DNA of 64,000 bases from Aestuariibius violaceus (lineage in GTDB: Bacteria; Pseudomonadota; Alphaproteobacteria; Rhodobacterales; Rhodobacteraceae), in assembly GCF_040779325.2 (NCBI RefSeq), contig NZ_JBFONT020000002.1, positions 868,001-932,000 of the forward strand, in the 5' to 3' direction. The first letter of the stretch is position 1; the number at the start of each line of letters is the position of its first letter. The notes below the pieces were generated by a model. It was given only the letters and a program-made list of their open reading frames with translations, searched no databases and was not told where the DNA came from. Both the position numbers and the translations under genes were made by a program. This document shows, one piece after another, positions 53,007 to 62,191 of this stretch.

Positions 53007-54245
53007 ATGAGCTACCAGACCGCCAAGGCAGCCTTCGCGGAATGGGGGGTGGATACGGAAGCGGCGCTTGCGCGTCTGGCGACGGTCCCGATCTCGATGC
53101 ATTGCTGGCAGGGCGACGACGTCGTGGGTTTCGAAAAGCAGACCGGGTCGTCCGGCGGTGGCATCCAGGCGACCGGCAACCATCCTGGCCGCGCGCGCAC
53201 GCCCGAAGAGCTGCGCGCCGATCTGCAATTCGCCTACGCCATGATCCCCGGAAGGCACCGGCTCAACCTGCACGCCATGTACATGGATACCGAAGAGACC
53301 CCCGACCGTGATGAGATCGAGTACAGGCATTTCGAGCCCTGGGTCGATTGGGCAAAGGCACAGGGCATCGGGCTTGACTTCAACCCGACGTTCTTTGCCC
53401 ACGCCAAGGCCGACGACAACCTGACGCTCTCGCATCCCGATGCGGGTATTCGCGACTTCTGGATCGAACATGGAAAGCGCACCCGGGACATCGCCGCGCG
53501 CATCGGCTTGGAGCTTGGCAGCGCTTGCGTCAACAACATCTGGGTGCCGGACGGCTACAAGGACATTCCGGTCGACCGCATGGCCGCCAGGGCGCGGCTC
53601 GAGGCGTCGCTCGACACAATGCTCGCGCCTGCGCAAGAACCGGCCCAGATGCTCGACGCGGTCGAGTCGAAGCTGTTCGGTATCGGCGTCGAGGCCTGCA
53701 CCGTGGGGAGCCACGAGTTCTACATGGGCTACGCGATCCGCAAGGGCACGCTTCTTTGCCTCGACATGGGGCACTTCCACCCCACCGAGAACATCGCCGA
53801 CAAGCTGAGCGCCGTGGCCCTGTCGCTGCCGCAGATCCTGCTGCACGTCTCGCGCCCGATGCGGTGGGACAGCGACCACGTCATCCTTCTGAACGACGAC
53901 ATCCTCGCCATGGCCTATGAGCTGGTCAGCGCCGACTTGCTGCATCGCACTTTCATCGGTCTTGATTTCTTTGACGCAACGATCAGCCGGACAGCTGCCT
54001 GGGTGATCGGGACGAGGAATATGCAGAAGGCGCTGCTGCGCGCACTTCTCGCACCTTGGGATCGGTTGCGAGCGGCAGAAGACAGCCTCGATTTTACGGC
54101 ACGGCTCACTTTGACGGAAGAGTTCAGAGATCTTCCGTTCGGCGAGGTATGGGCTGAGTTCTGCAAACGCCTGGACACGCCTTCCGGACTTACCTTGATC
54201 AGCGAGCTCGATGCCTATCAGGCAAGTGTTGCAGTGCGGGCTTAA
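53007..54245 (+). CDS. rhaI: RhaI, L-rhamnose isomerase
   Basis: A 412-residue isomerase of the rhizobial/Pseudomonas stutzeri type (TIM barrel): MHCWQGDDVVGFEK, LNLHAMYMDTEETPDRDEIE, DFNPTFFAHAKADDNLTLSHPD, CLDMGHFHPTENIADKL with metal-binding Glu, Asp and His. Converts rhamnose to rhamnulose. Twenty-three bases after rhaD. No gene is seen in the following 250 bases. Confidence 0.93.
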   Translation: MSYQTAKAAFAEWGVDTEAALARLATVPISMHCWQGDDVVGFEKQTGSSGGGIQATGNHPGRARTPEELRADLQFAYAMIPGRHRLNLHAMYMDTEETPDRDEIEYRHFEPWVDWAKAQGIGLDFNPTFFAHAKADDNLTLSHPDAGIRDFWIEHGKRTRDIAARIGLELGSACVNNIWVPDGYKDIPVDRMAARARLEASLDTMLAPAQEPAQMLDAVESKLFGIGVEACTVGSHEFYMGYAIRKGTLLCLDMGHFHPTENIADKLSAVALSLPQILLHVSRPMRWDSDHVILLNDDILAMAYELVSADLLHRTFIGLDFFDATISRTAAWVIGTRNMQKALLRALLAPWDRLRAAEDSLDFTARLTLTEEFRDLPFGEVWAEFCKRLDTPSGLTLISELDAYQASVAVRA

Positions 54246-54495
54246 TCGGCAAGGCCGCTCCGAACAGAGACCTTAGGTCTTTCCAACGTGCAGACAGTTG
54301 CAGCCTTGGTTTTAAAGACAAGCTTGTCGAACCCGATGCGAAGAGAGGATTAGCCCCTCAGACCTGCGTTTTGGCCTTTTGTCCGCCAGAACCCCGCACG
54401 GCCTACGAATGGCCGCTCTGGTGACACTGTGCGGCGGCGTGTGATCGCAAAGTCGATGTCCCCGATGGGCCGTCCGCGAAGACAGCCCGTCGGCA

Positions 54496-55128
54496 CTAGA
54501 TTTCGATGGCTTCCGCGATTGCCAATGCATCCTCAAGTTCAACACCAAGATAGCTTACCGTGCTGTCCATCTTGGTATGGCCGAGCAGAAGCTGGACGGC
54601 TCTTAGATTGCCCGTCTTCTTGTATATCTGGGTAACCTTCGTCCGCCGCATGGAATGCGTCCCATAGGCACTCGCCTCGAGCCCGATGGATGTCACCCAG
54701 TCCCGGACAATACGCGCATATTGGCGGGTCGAGATGTGCAGACGCTCATGGAACCGACCTGGCCAAAGGTACTCTGAGCCAACCATCAGCTCATCCTCCA
54801 TCCACTTCTCGACAGAAGCACGCGTCCCTTCGGATATCTCGAAGCGCACAGGTTTCTGCGTTTTGCTCTGCAACACCGATGCCCGTTCCTTCATCTGACC
54901 GGACGCCATGACGTCGACGACCTTCATCTTCACCAGGTCACAGCCGCGGAGCTTGCTGTCGATAGCCATGTTGAACAATGCAAGGTCGCGATGGTTCTCG
55001 GCCAATTCAAGTCGCACGCGGATTGCCCAGACATGTTTCGGTTTCAGTGGCCGCTTCTGACCAACGATGCGGCCCTTGTTCCAGGCGGGGCGAAGGGCGC
55101 GAATGGCAGGTAAGTTTGGTGTTTCCAT
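54496..55128 (-). CDS. Tyrosine recombinase, catalytic domain only
   Basis: A 210-residue integrase-like protein with the catalytic set: Arg in KLRGCDLVKMKV, His-x-x-Arg in THSMRRTKV, His in LLGHTKMDSTVSYLGV, and the tyrosine nucleophile in SYLGV. The usual ~100-residue N-terminal core-binding domain is replaced by a short basic segment (METPNLPAIRALRPAWNKGR). Such small recombinases are scattered in alphaproteobacteria. It stands alone beside an accessory region. Confidence 0.85.
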   Translation of the reverse strand: METPNLPAIRALRPAWNKGRIVGQKRPLKPKHVWAIRVRLELAENHRDLALFNMAIDSKLRGCDLVKMKVVDVMASGQMKERASVLQSKTQKPVRFEISEGTRASVEKWMEDELMVGSEYLWPGRFHERLHISTRQYARIVRDWVTSIGLEASAYGTHSMRRTKVTQIYKKTGNLRAVQLLLGHTKMDSTVSYLGVELEDALAIAEAIEI

Positions 55129-55462
55129 GACTGATCCTCCGATCCGCCACGCCCTCCGCAACGACAACCCGACATTGACCGACGCAACATATCACAGGAT
55201 GCTGCGGTGGCTCCGAGGTCAGATCGGAGTCCATCCCGTATGTTCACACTTTCTCGCTGCGCGCACTCGCAGCACGAGGAATGCTGCAACGGCCCGAAAA
55301 CTATCGCTGCTGTTCTGCGAGAACATCGGTCGTTGGTGTCGGCTGCAGCAAAACCGGTGTGATCAATTCTGAAGTCGCCCGACAGGTTTTCCGTCCGAGC
55401 GTCCACGATGGGTCACATCTCTTTATCGCAGAACACCGACGCGCAATCGACGATATGACGGT
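55129..55462. other. Gap without a supported gene
   Basis: Only short readings without recognisable features occur on either strand. The recombinase promoter must lie at its left end and the NAD(P)-binding gene's 3' end at its right. Confidence 0.4.
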
Positions 55463-56107
55463 TCAATCCGAGATCAAGACCGCCCCGTTGTCATGGCTCT
55501 TATCGGAAACCTTTCCGGCGAGATACGCGGCAACGCTCAACCGCGAGATTGCGCTAGGCTCTTCGATGCCGTCAAAGGACGTGAACTCTCGCAGGTTCGT
55601 ATTCTTCGGGCCATCTGTCAGCTCGGCGGGGCGCACAATAACCCACTCGGGCAAGCCACTTTCACGCACGACACGTTCCTGTGCGGTCCGGTCTCTCATT
55701 ATGCGACCAAGAAGGACAGGCTTGATCACGTTTCTAAAAGGCCAGCTGCCGTGTCCGGACGAATTGCCCGCACCAATGGATGTCATGGCCACCAGACGCG
55801 GCACCTGAGCGGCCTGCATCGCGGTGATCACGGCTCTTGTGCCAGTCTCGCAGACATCGGTTCCGACAAGAACGGTCTTCCAGTTCAATGGCGCTCCAAA
55901 AGTCAGAATAACGGCATCATGGCTTGGCATGACCGCAGCAAGGTCCTGTGCATTCGTGACATCGCCTTTGACTATCGTAAGGCGCTCGAAGGGTTCGATC
56001 CGACTAACGCTTCTACCAAAAGCTGTAACGTCATGGCCAAGGGCTACAACCTCGGCAAGCGTATGACGGCCGATTTTTCCAGTCGCGCCGATAATCAGGA
56101 CTTTCAT
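55463..56107 (-). CDS. NAD(P)H-binding SDR-like protein
   Basis: A 214-residue atypical SDR: IGATGKIGRHTLAEVVALGHDVTAFGR with GxxGxxG, VTNAQDLAAVM, VRPAELTDG. No YxxxK pair, as usual for NmrA/BLVRB-like flavin- or NAD(P)H-binding members. Start at 56107 (ATGAAAGTCCTG) follows GGAAACATC; longer reading lacks match. Distinct from the cargo NmrA gene. Confidence 0.87.
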   Translation of the reverse strand: MKVLIIGATGKIGRHTLAEVVALGHDVTAFGRSVSRIEPFERLTIVKGDVTNAQDLAAVMPSHDAVILTFGAPLNWKTVLVGTDVCETGTRAVITAMQAAQVPRLVAMTSIGAGNSSGHGSWPFRNVIKPVLLGRIMRDRTAQERVVRESGLPEWVIVRPAELTDGPKNTNLREFTSFDGIEEPSAISRLSVAAYLAGKVSDKSHDNGAVLISD

Positions 56108-56192
56108 GATGTTTCCTCGCTTTCCATGGAGATAGCACACCATCCGTGCGACGGACGAACGAGAACCGCAGCCCTCTGCCAAGCCAAAGAAA

Positions 56193-56726
56193 CTAAAGCG
56201 CTCTCAGAGCAGATATGTTTTTCCACAACCAGCGTGCCGGGAAAAAGGCAACGACGGCTCCAAAAATCACCATCATTAACGACATGAATATCGGCATATC
56301 CATCGCTGACCCAATCACGAATGCCGAATACGCGAAATAGAGCCCGATGCCGATGAACGCAGCAATGCCTAATGCTGCGGCACCTTGTAACACCATCGGC
56401 GCCCAGTCGGCGCCCGTGTCTAGCGACCGGGCGGTATAAAGGATGGAACCGCCTGCGATCAGCTTTATGGCCGCGAAAATCAGGGAATACTGAATGTTGG
56501 CAAAGACCCCGGCAAACAGCGCCGTGATCTCCTCGGGCATCGGCTCATCGCCCATGTAGCTCTGCATCGGGGCCAGAAGTTCCTCGGGGGGTATGCTTGC
56601 CAATTGTGAAGATACCAAAGGCTGCGCAACAGAGGCCACCAACAGGACACTGCCTATGATCGTCCAGTAGAGAACGAGGCGATCGCGCGCGATAAAGCTC
56701 TTTGGGTTGGTGTTTGTAACAGTCAT
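56193..56726 (-). CDS. Four-helix membrane protein, unknown
   Basis: A 177-residue protein with hydrophobic segments at about residues 20-37, 74-92, 107-130 and 136-158 and a loop with two acidic MxxEE-type stretches between the first two. I do not recognise the family. Probably transcribed with the downstream SDR-like gene. Upstream to 57009, 280 bases show no gene. Confidence 0.65.
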   Translation of the reverse strand: MTVTNTNPKSFIARDRLVLYWTIIGSVLLVASVAQPLVSSQLASIPPEELLAPMQSYMGDEPMPEEITALFAGVFANIQYSLIFAAIKLIAGGSILYTARSLDTGADWAPMVLQGAAALGIAAFIGIGLYFAYSAFVIGSAMDMPIFMSLMMVIFGAVVAFFPARWLWKNISALRAL

Positions 56727-57009
56727 TGATCTGAACCTTTCAGTAAGTGGTTCGCAAAAGCGCAGTGACAGACGTCACGACCTTGGGGGCTGATCGATTT
56801 TGCAGTTTCAGTCTGTGGTATTGGTTTTGGCAGCGTCGGCTCTGGCAAGCTGCGCCGGCTTGACCGGGTCAGGCGCACAGGATGTCGGTCTATCGTATCA
56901 TTGCCCTGCAAAAGCTGATTGTTCAGCCAAGCTTTGTCTTCTTTGGAAATGACCGGGCTGCCTTGTGGGGAACAGGGACATGGCAGCCCGGTTGCCGGGG
57001 TTTATCCGA

Positions 57010-57717
57010 TCACTCGGCCGCCATCGGCGCGTCTTCCGACAGGATCATCGGAATGGGCGGATGTCCGGTCAGACCAACCCCTTTCTTGATCTCCTCAGCA
57101 TTCTCAGCCACGCCAAGGAAGGTGTTCATCGCGGCCTGATACTGGCCCATATGCTCGCTCAGAAGCATGCCGATATGGCGGCCGTTGACTTGGGTGTTGT
57201 TGGCAATCTCGGCCAGAACGGCGACCCAGGTTGTCACGACGGCACCCGCAGCGGCCAGACGTGTCATCGTTACCTGTGTGATCAGCGGGTTGAAGTCCGC
57301 CGATGCGTCGATGACCACATAGACCTCATATCCGTCACGCAAGGCCGCAATCGCCGGAAACGCCGCGCAAACCTCGGTCGCAAGGCCCGAGATCACCAGC
57401 TTCTTTCGGCCTGTCGCTTCGACCGCTGCCTTGGAGGCTGGATCGTTCCAGAAGTTCACGTAAGGGCGGTCAATGACCTCAACTTCCGGGAAAATCGCCT
57501 TGAGCTCTGGCATAGTCGGGCCATTCGGGCCCTGCGGCCAGCTGGTGCCCATGATCACGGGAATACCGAACGCCTTGGCCGATTTGGCATGGCCGAGGAT
57601 GTTGTTTTTCATCTGCATCGGATCGGTCGAGGTGAGGAATTGCATCAGACCGACCTGATGGTCGATCATCAGGAAGACGCAGTTGTCGGGGGTCAGTTCG
57701 CTTTCGGGAAGGGCCAT
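57010..57717 (-). CDS. Isochorismatase-family (YcaC-like) hydrolase
   Basis: A 235-residue cysteine hydrolase: Asp in FLMIDHQVGLMQF, Lys in GRKKLVISGL and Cys in GLATEVCAAFPAIAAL, the D-K-C triad of the family. Similar to YcaC, whose substrate is unknown. ATG at 57717 has CAGGAG upstream. It diverges from the 113-aa gene; the 273-base space between them carries both promoters and may hold the binding site for the AraC regulator at 58329. Confidence 0.9.
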   Translation of the reverse strand: MALPESELTPDNCVFLMIDHQVGLMQFLTSTDPMQMKNNILGHAKSAKAFGIPVIMGTSWPQGPNGPTMPELKAIFPEVEVIDRPYVNFWNDPASKAAVEATGRKKLVISGLATEVCAAFPAIAALRDGYEVYVVIDASADFNPLITQVTMTRLAAAGAVVTTWVAVLAEIANNTQVNGRHIGMLLSEHMGQYQAAMNTFLGVAENAEEIKKGVGLTGHPPIPMILSEDAPMAAE

Positions 57718-57990
57718 GGCAGATCTCCTGTTGGGGTGGATTGAACGACTTGCCCGACCACTCTCTCCGGTCCGCTCGCGATCCTATTTCAGATATTGAT
57801 AAATCCCGTATGAAATTGTTTTTGTTTCGTAATTTTTGCAGTCCATGCGCAAAATCAACTGGCGCCAAGGCGAATCCTGAAATCGCGACAGGTGACCCGC
57901 CGGATCCTGCCGAAGGCATCAGAGAATCCTGAAAGACCCACACAGACACCAATGCAAGAGTGTCTGGGATCATTCAGGAAAGAAGGTGCC

Positions 57991-58332
57991 ATGCACGCAC
58001 AGTATTCGCCCGCCATCGAAGACCGTCTGAATTGCTGCTTCGTGCTGACATCGGCTCTTTATTTCCGCATGGTCGCCGTCGATCCCGCAGGGCAGGATCA
58101 GAGGTTTGCGCGCTGGTACGGCGCGCTGCACGACGCGGCGCGGGACCTTGCGGGGTTGTCGGAAGGCCGCTCCAGATCCGGCCTTGGCGCGCAACAGATA
58201 CGCGATGGCCTGAACGATATCCTTCACAGCCTGCGGGATATTGCTGATCTGGCAAAGAAGGAAGGGGCCGTGCCTTTGCACGATGAGGTGCTGAGCTACC
58301 TTACAAAGCTGGAGGCCGAGATCGCGACATGA
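57991..58332 (+). CDS. Small helical protein, unknown
   Basis: A 113-residue soluble, mainly helical protein (LNCCFVLTSALYFRMVAVD, RDGLNDILHSLRDIADLAKKEG) starting at an ATG after AGAAGG. Family not recognised. Its stop overlaps the AraC start by four bases, so the two are translationally coupled. Confidence 0.6.
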   Translation: MHAQYSPAIEDRLNCCFVLTSALYFRMVAVDPAGQDQRFARWYGALHDAARDLAGLSEGRSRSGLGAQQIRDGLNDILHSLRDIADLAKKEGAVPLHDEVLSYLTKLEAEIAT

Positions 58333-59219
58333 CCCTGATTGTGGATAATGCCGGCAAAGCTAAGCCGGACACGCGATTGCCGGAAATGCCCCATGAGATT
58401 GATCTGGGGCAATTGCGGTTGGTGTTGCTGCCGCCGGGCGAATACATCTTTCATCACAAACTCGACTTCAATTTGTTTGACGTGAACCTACCGCGGATAC
58501 CCCATGACATGGCAGTCAACTCCGATAACCTGGAAATGGGAGTGGTCCCGTCAGAATCCATCGCATTTATTCCAAGCGGAACGGAGTTCCAGTTGCGCGT
58601 CACCAATCCTCTTCCGGGGTGTTGCCTTGAAGTCAGCGATGATCTGCTAGCAGACTGGATGGAGCAAGGCGAGGTGCAGCAGGCTGCAGGCCAATCGTTT
58701 CGCAATTATTTGTCGGATGGTGTCGCAGCCGAATTCGCTCGCACCGGGATCCGCCATCTGGCGCGCAGCCACAAATCCAACACGCCCTGCGACCGTCTGA
58801 CGGTCGAGGCACTGGCCCTTGGCATCGCCGCACGCGGCATGGCACAGATCGGCAGCCCGGATGGCGACATCACCGCCGAGATTTCCCGCTGGAGCTATCG
58901 CGCCCGCCCCGGTGCCGTCGAACGCGCCATCGAGCTTCTGGAGACCAGATTGTGCGAGTCGGACCTGACCATCTCCGAGCTGGCCCGGGCCGCCGGCATG
59001 TCGTCATCGCATTTCGCCTCGGTCTTCAAATCCGCCACCGGCCAGACGCCCTATGCTTTCATCCTGCGCCGCCGCGCCGATTTCGCCCGCGACCTGATCA
59101 TCGGCACAAGCGAGCCGCTGTCATGGATCGCCTATGAGGCCGGGTTTTCCAGCCAGGCCCACATGACCACCGTCCTGCGCAACCTGCACGGCACGACCCC
59201 CGCCGCGATGCGGAACTGA
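58329..59219 (+). CDS. AraC-family transcriptional regulator
   Basis: A 296-residue AraC/XylS protein: N-terminal sensor, C-terminal double helix-turn-helix (LTISELARAAGMSSSHFASVFK and EPLSWIAYEAGFSSQAHMTTVL). Likely regulates the isochorismatase gene upstream. ATGA overlap with the 113-aa gene. Confidence 0.92.
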   Translation: MTLIVDNAGKAKPDTRLPEMPHEIDLGQLRLVLLPPGEYIFHHKLDFNLFDVNLPRIPHDMAVNSDNLEMGVVPSESIAFIPSGTEFQLRVTNPLPGCCLEVSDDLLADWMEQGEVQQAAGQSFRNYLSDGVAAEFARTGIRHLARSHKSNTPCDRLTVEALALGIAARGMAQIGSPDGDITAEISRWSYRARPGAVERAIELLETRLCESDLTISELARAAGMSSSHFASVFKSATGQTPYAFILRRRADFARDLIIGTSEPLSWIAYEAGFSSQAHMTTVLRNLHGTTPAAMRN

Positions 59220-59740
59220 ATGAACAAAGTGAGTCTGGATAATCGCGGTTCGTCCCCGTTGCTCACACTGCGACAGATGACGGAAACCAGTCGTCAAACG
59301 CAGCGATCTGCCTTCGCTGTAACGGCAGCGAAGGTCCAGCTAGACCGCGACCCGCATGCCGGATCTCGGCAGCGGCGAAGCCACCATTCGCAATTCTCGA
59401 TTCAAGCAGACGTTCAATGACCGCTCTGACGGTTTGGCAGCGACGCGGTGATGAGCAGGCCGCAGCCACGAGTTTTTTTGCGTCAGCATTACCTGCCTGT
59501 GCACATGTCGGTTTGTGTGGATTGCGATGCGGACGCGGCATGGTGTTCCGGTTGGGTTAGACCTGCTCACCTCAGCGTTCCTAAATCGGGAAAGGACGTT
59601 GTCGAAACGGCTGATGCGTCCAAGCCAGGCGCTCCATATGAGCGCATCTGGCGGGACAACCACCGATGCCGAGTGGTAAGGCGCCTCAGCCCCAGTTTCG
59701 GTGGAGCGGGATCCTTCGTTATGACGCGCGACTGTCGCCT
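59220..59740. other. Gap without a supported gene
   Basis: Readings on both strands are short or Arg-rich and give no recognisable motif. The minus strand continues the degenerate tail of the transporter pseudogene at its right end. Confidence 0.4.
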
Positions 59741-60471
59741 GCCCATGCCGTAGGTCTGCGCGTACGCAGCCGCACATAGCCGAAATAGCCCCCACATGCA
59801 GCACCCCTGTGCCAAGGATAGCCAATTCGGGCGCGCCGGGGCGCGGCACATGGAGGCCGGCGACAAGAGCCAACCTGACCGGGAGGAGCATGACGACGGC
59901 CGTCAGGCTCAGCCCCTCCATCACTTGGAAAGGACCCATCGCCTCTGGTTTGCATCGCGCGATAAAGACGTTCTCGCCGGCATAGGCGGTCGCGGCCAGG
60001 ATCGGCAAGGCGATCCAGAGCGTCGCGCCTGCGGGCAGGCTTGCCTCGGGCAGGGCGATCAGCCCCATTGCGGTCGACCCCATGACAAGACCAAGGATGC
60101 GGCGTATCGTGACGGCCTCCAGGCCCGCTGCGGTCACGATCCCCATAGTGAGGATCGGGATGCCGGCGAAGCACAGCGACATGATCCCCACCGGCTGGTG
60201 ACGGTAGGCGTCGAACGAGGCGACGTTCGGAACGATGGTACTTTGAAGACCACAGATCGCGAAGAAGCGCAGATACTGGGCCGTGGGACGCAGCCGGCCG
60301 CCCCGGGCCGACAGCGTTGCGTTGAACGCGGTCGCGCCGATTAGCGCGGTCCAGAACGTCACACCCACGGGATGATGACCGCTCGACATGGCGAGCTTGG
60401 GGAGTGGTGCCGTCGTCCCCCAAGGCGGCTCCGGCAGCAATCAGTAAGAGCCGCGGCCACCGTCCAGGCAT
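59741..60471 (-). pseudogene. Frameshifted EamA/DMT-family transporter
   Basis: The gene begins MPGRWPRLLLIAAGAALG at 60471, then shifts frame into GTTAPLPKLAMSSGHHPVG and continues as a drug/metabolite-transporter-like membrane protein (about eight helices) up to GTGVLHVG near 59795, where a second shift leads into GYFGYVRLRT. The last two helices are missing. Both shifts sit at runs of five G (near 60420 and 59790), so assembly errors are possible, but the lost C-terminus indicates real decay. Confidence 0.75.
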
Positions 60472-60623
60472 CTCGGCACAAGTGCGCGTCGCTTGAGTTT
60501 CGGATCGTTGCATGAGCAGATCGTGCAAGATCGTGGGCGTGCGGTCCATGTCACGATCCGGGATTTCGCACGACCCGGATCATGCGTGAAACGCTAGCTT
60601 GCAACATAAATGGAGGGGGAAGA

Positions 60624-61202
60624 GTGCAGACGACCGCTTCATCCCGGTCAATCGCGACAAAGCGACTGATCCTCCGGCCTCACGAGGCAGCCGACTTCCC
60701 GGACGTCCGTGCGATGTGGGCCGACCCTGCCGTGGTCGAACATATCTATGGCCGTGCCCAGACGGACGCGGAGTCTTGGTTCCGGCTGCTACGTTATAGG
60801 GGCCACTGGGCCCTTCTCGGTTTCGGGTACTGGGCGGTTATCGACCGCGAAGACCGGAGATATCTCGGCGAGGTCGGGTTCGCGGACTACCGCCGCGAGA
60901 TCGACCCGCCCTTCGACGGAACCCCGGAAGCCGGATGGGTGATGACCTCCGGCACGCACGGCCACGGGCTGGCGCGCGAGGCAATGGAAGCCGCCCTGGG
61001 ATGGTTCGACATGAACGTCGCGGCCGAGCGAACGGTCGCGATGATCACGCCCGAAAACGCAGCCTCAATACGGCTGGCCGGAGCACTTGGATACGAACTG
61101 CGACGGACTAGTCCATACAACGGAAAAACCCGGTTCATCTACGAACGGCCACGCTACCGGACAAGAACTGAGCGTGGAGCGATCCCAGGCACGAACGGGT
61201 AG
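60624..61202 (+). CDS. GNAT-family acetyltransferase
   Basis: A 192-residue RimJ/RimL-like N-acetyltransferase: TKRLILRPHEAADFPDVRAMW, GFGYWAVIDREDRRYLGEVGFADYRR, TSGTHGHGLAREAMEAALGWF as acetyl-CoA loop. GTG at 60624 is chosen because GGAGGGGG precedes it; an in-frame ATG at 60582 has no such site. Confidence 0.88.
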   Translation: MQTTASSRSIATKRLILRPHEAADFPDVRAMWADPAVVEHIYGRAQTDAESWFRLLRYRGHWALLGFGYWAVIDREDRRYLGEVGFADYRREIDPPFDGTPEAGWVMTSGTHGHGLAREAMEAALGWFDMNVAAERTVAMITPENAASIRLAGALGYELRRTSPYNGKTRFIYERPRYRTRTERGAIPGTNG

Positions 61203-61239
61203 TATCTTGGCAGAGCGACCCCGCGATACGGACGGTTCA

Positions 61240-61623
61240 TAAGACCTCCCGCAAGGAACACTCCAACTGAACCGGACGTTCGAGCAGCTCGCGGCGAAAG
61301 CTCCCAAAGTCCCGCAGTCCAAACCTCTGCCACTGCCAAACTCGAACACGTGCAGCGAATGACCGGAATGCGGGCTGCGGCCGTAGTATATTGAATGGCA
61401 GTCGACGGTCCGCAATGGGCCGGTCTCGAGCGCATCCACGGCGCACACGACGCGTCCGTCCCGCCCCCCAAATGCCTTCGCGAAGCAGCGTGCGCACCTT
61501 AACGCCTATCGCCATGTTGCAGCAGTCGCCCTAGCCGATGACGGCGCTATATCCCGGACTGAAAGGCAAGCGGCGGTCGCCCATGTCGAGGTCGCCCTTC
61601 TCAATCATGCTCACGTCACTCTC
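61240..61623 (-). pseudogene. Remnant of zinc-type quinone oxidoreductase
   Basis: Minus-strand codons 61623-61534 read SDVSMIEKGDLDMGDRRLPF then SPGYSAVIG before a stop, matching the N-terminal R/S-D-x-x-x-R-x-G ... PFxPGYxxxG segment of MDR quinone reductases. Weaker traces continue in shifting frames to about 61240. No intact gene exists in 61203-61737. Confidence 0.4.
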
Positions 61624-61737
61624 GTGGGTCAGGCCGATCTGACGGTCTCAACCTCGACCGGCAGACGGGCAAGTAAGGCTCGGTGGGGCAAAAAAGCCCT
61701 GCCTTTCCATCGCCGCCACAGCAACGGGAGCACTGCC

Positions 61738-62190
61738 ATGACGCGATTTACCCTCAACGGCGAGCCCACCGAGAGCATGGCCCCGCCGGACACGCCGCTT
61801 CTGTGGGTCATCCGCGAGGAGCTGGGCCTGACCGGGACCAAGTTCGGCTGTGGCGTCGCGCAATGTGGGGCCTGCACCGTGCATGTGGACGGGTTCGCGA
61901 CATTCTCCTGCGTCACACCCGTCGACAGCGTCGAAGGCTCGGAGGTGACGACCATCGAGGGCCTGTCCCCCGACGGGACCCATCCCGTCCAGCGCGCTTG
62001 GGTCGCGGAGCAGGTGGCGCAATGCGGCTACTGCCAGTCCGGTCAGATCATGCAGGCCGCGGCGCTGCTGGCCGACGTGCCGCAGCCAACCGACGAGGAC
62101 ATCCAGGCCGCGATGGCCGGCAATCTCTGCCGTTGCGGCACTTATGGACGGATCGCCCGCGCCATCCGGCGCGCCGCTGAGGAGGCATGA
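61738..62190 (+). CDS. iorA: IorA-like (2Fe-2S) subunit of molybdenum hydroxylase
   Basis: A 150-residue two-cluster ferredoxin subunit: FGCGVAQCGACTVHVDG and FSCVTPV for the plant-type cluster, QCGYCQSGQIM and NLCRCGTYGRI for the second. Electron-transfer subunit of isoquinoline-1-oxidoreductase-type enzymes (two-subunit, without FAD subunit). Start at 61738; the next gene begins two bases after the stop. Confidence 0.9.
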   Translation: MTRFTLNGEPTESMAPPDTPLLWVIREELGLTGTKFGCGVAQCGACTVHVDGFATFSCVTPVDSVEGSEVTTIEGLSPDGTHPVQRAWVAEQVAQCGYCQSGQIMQAAALLADVPQPTDEDIQAAMAGNLCRCGTYGRIARAIRRAAEEA

Positions 62191-62191
62191 G

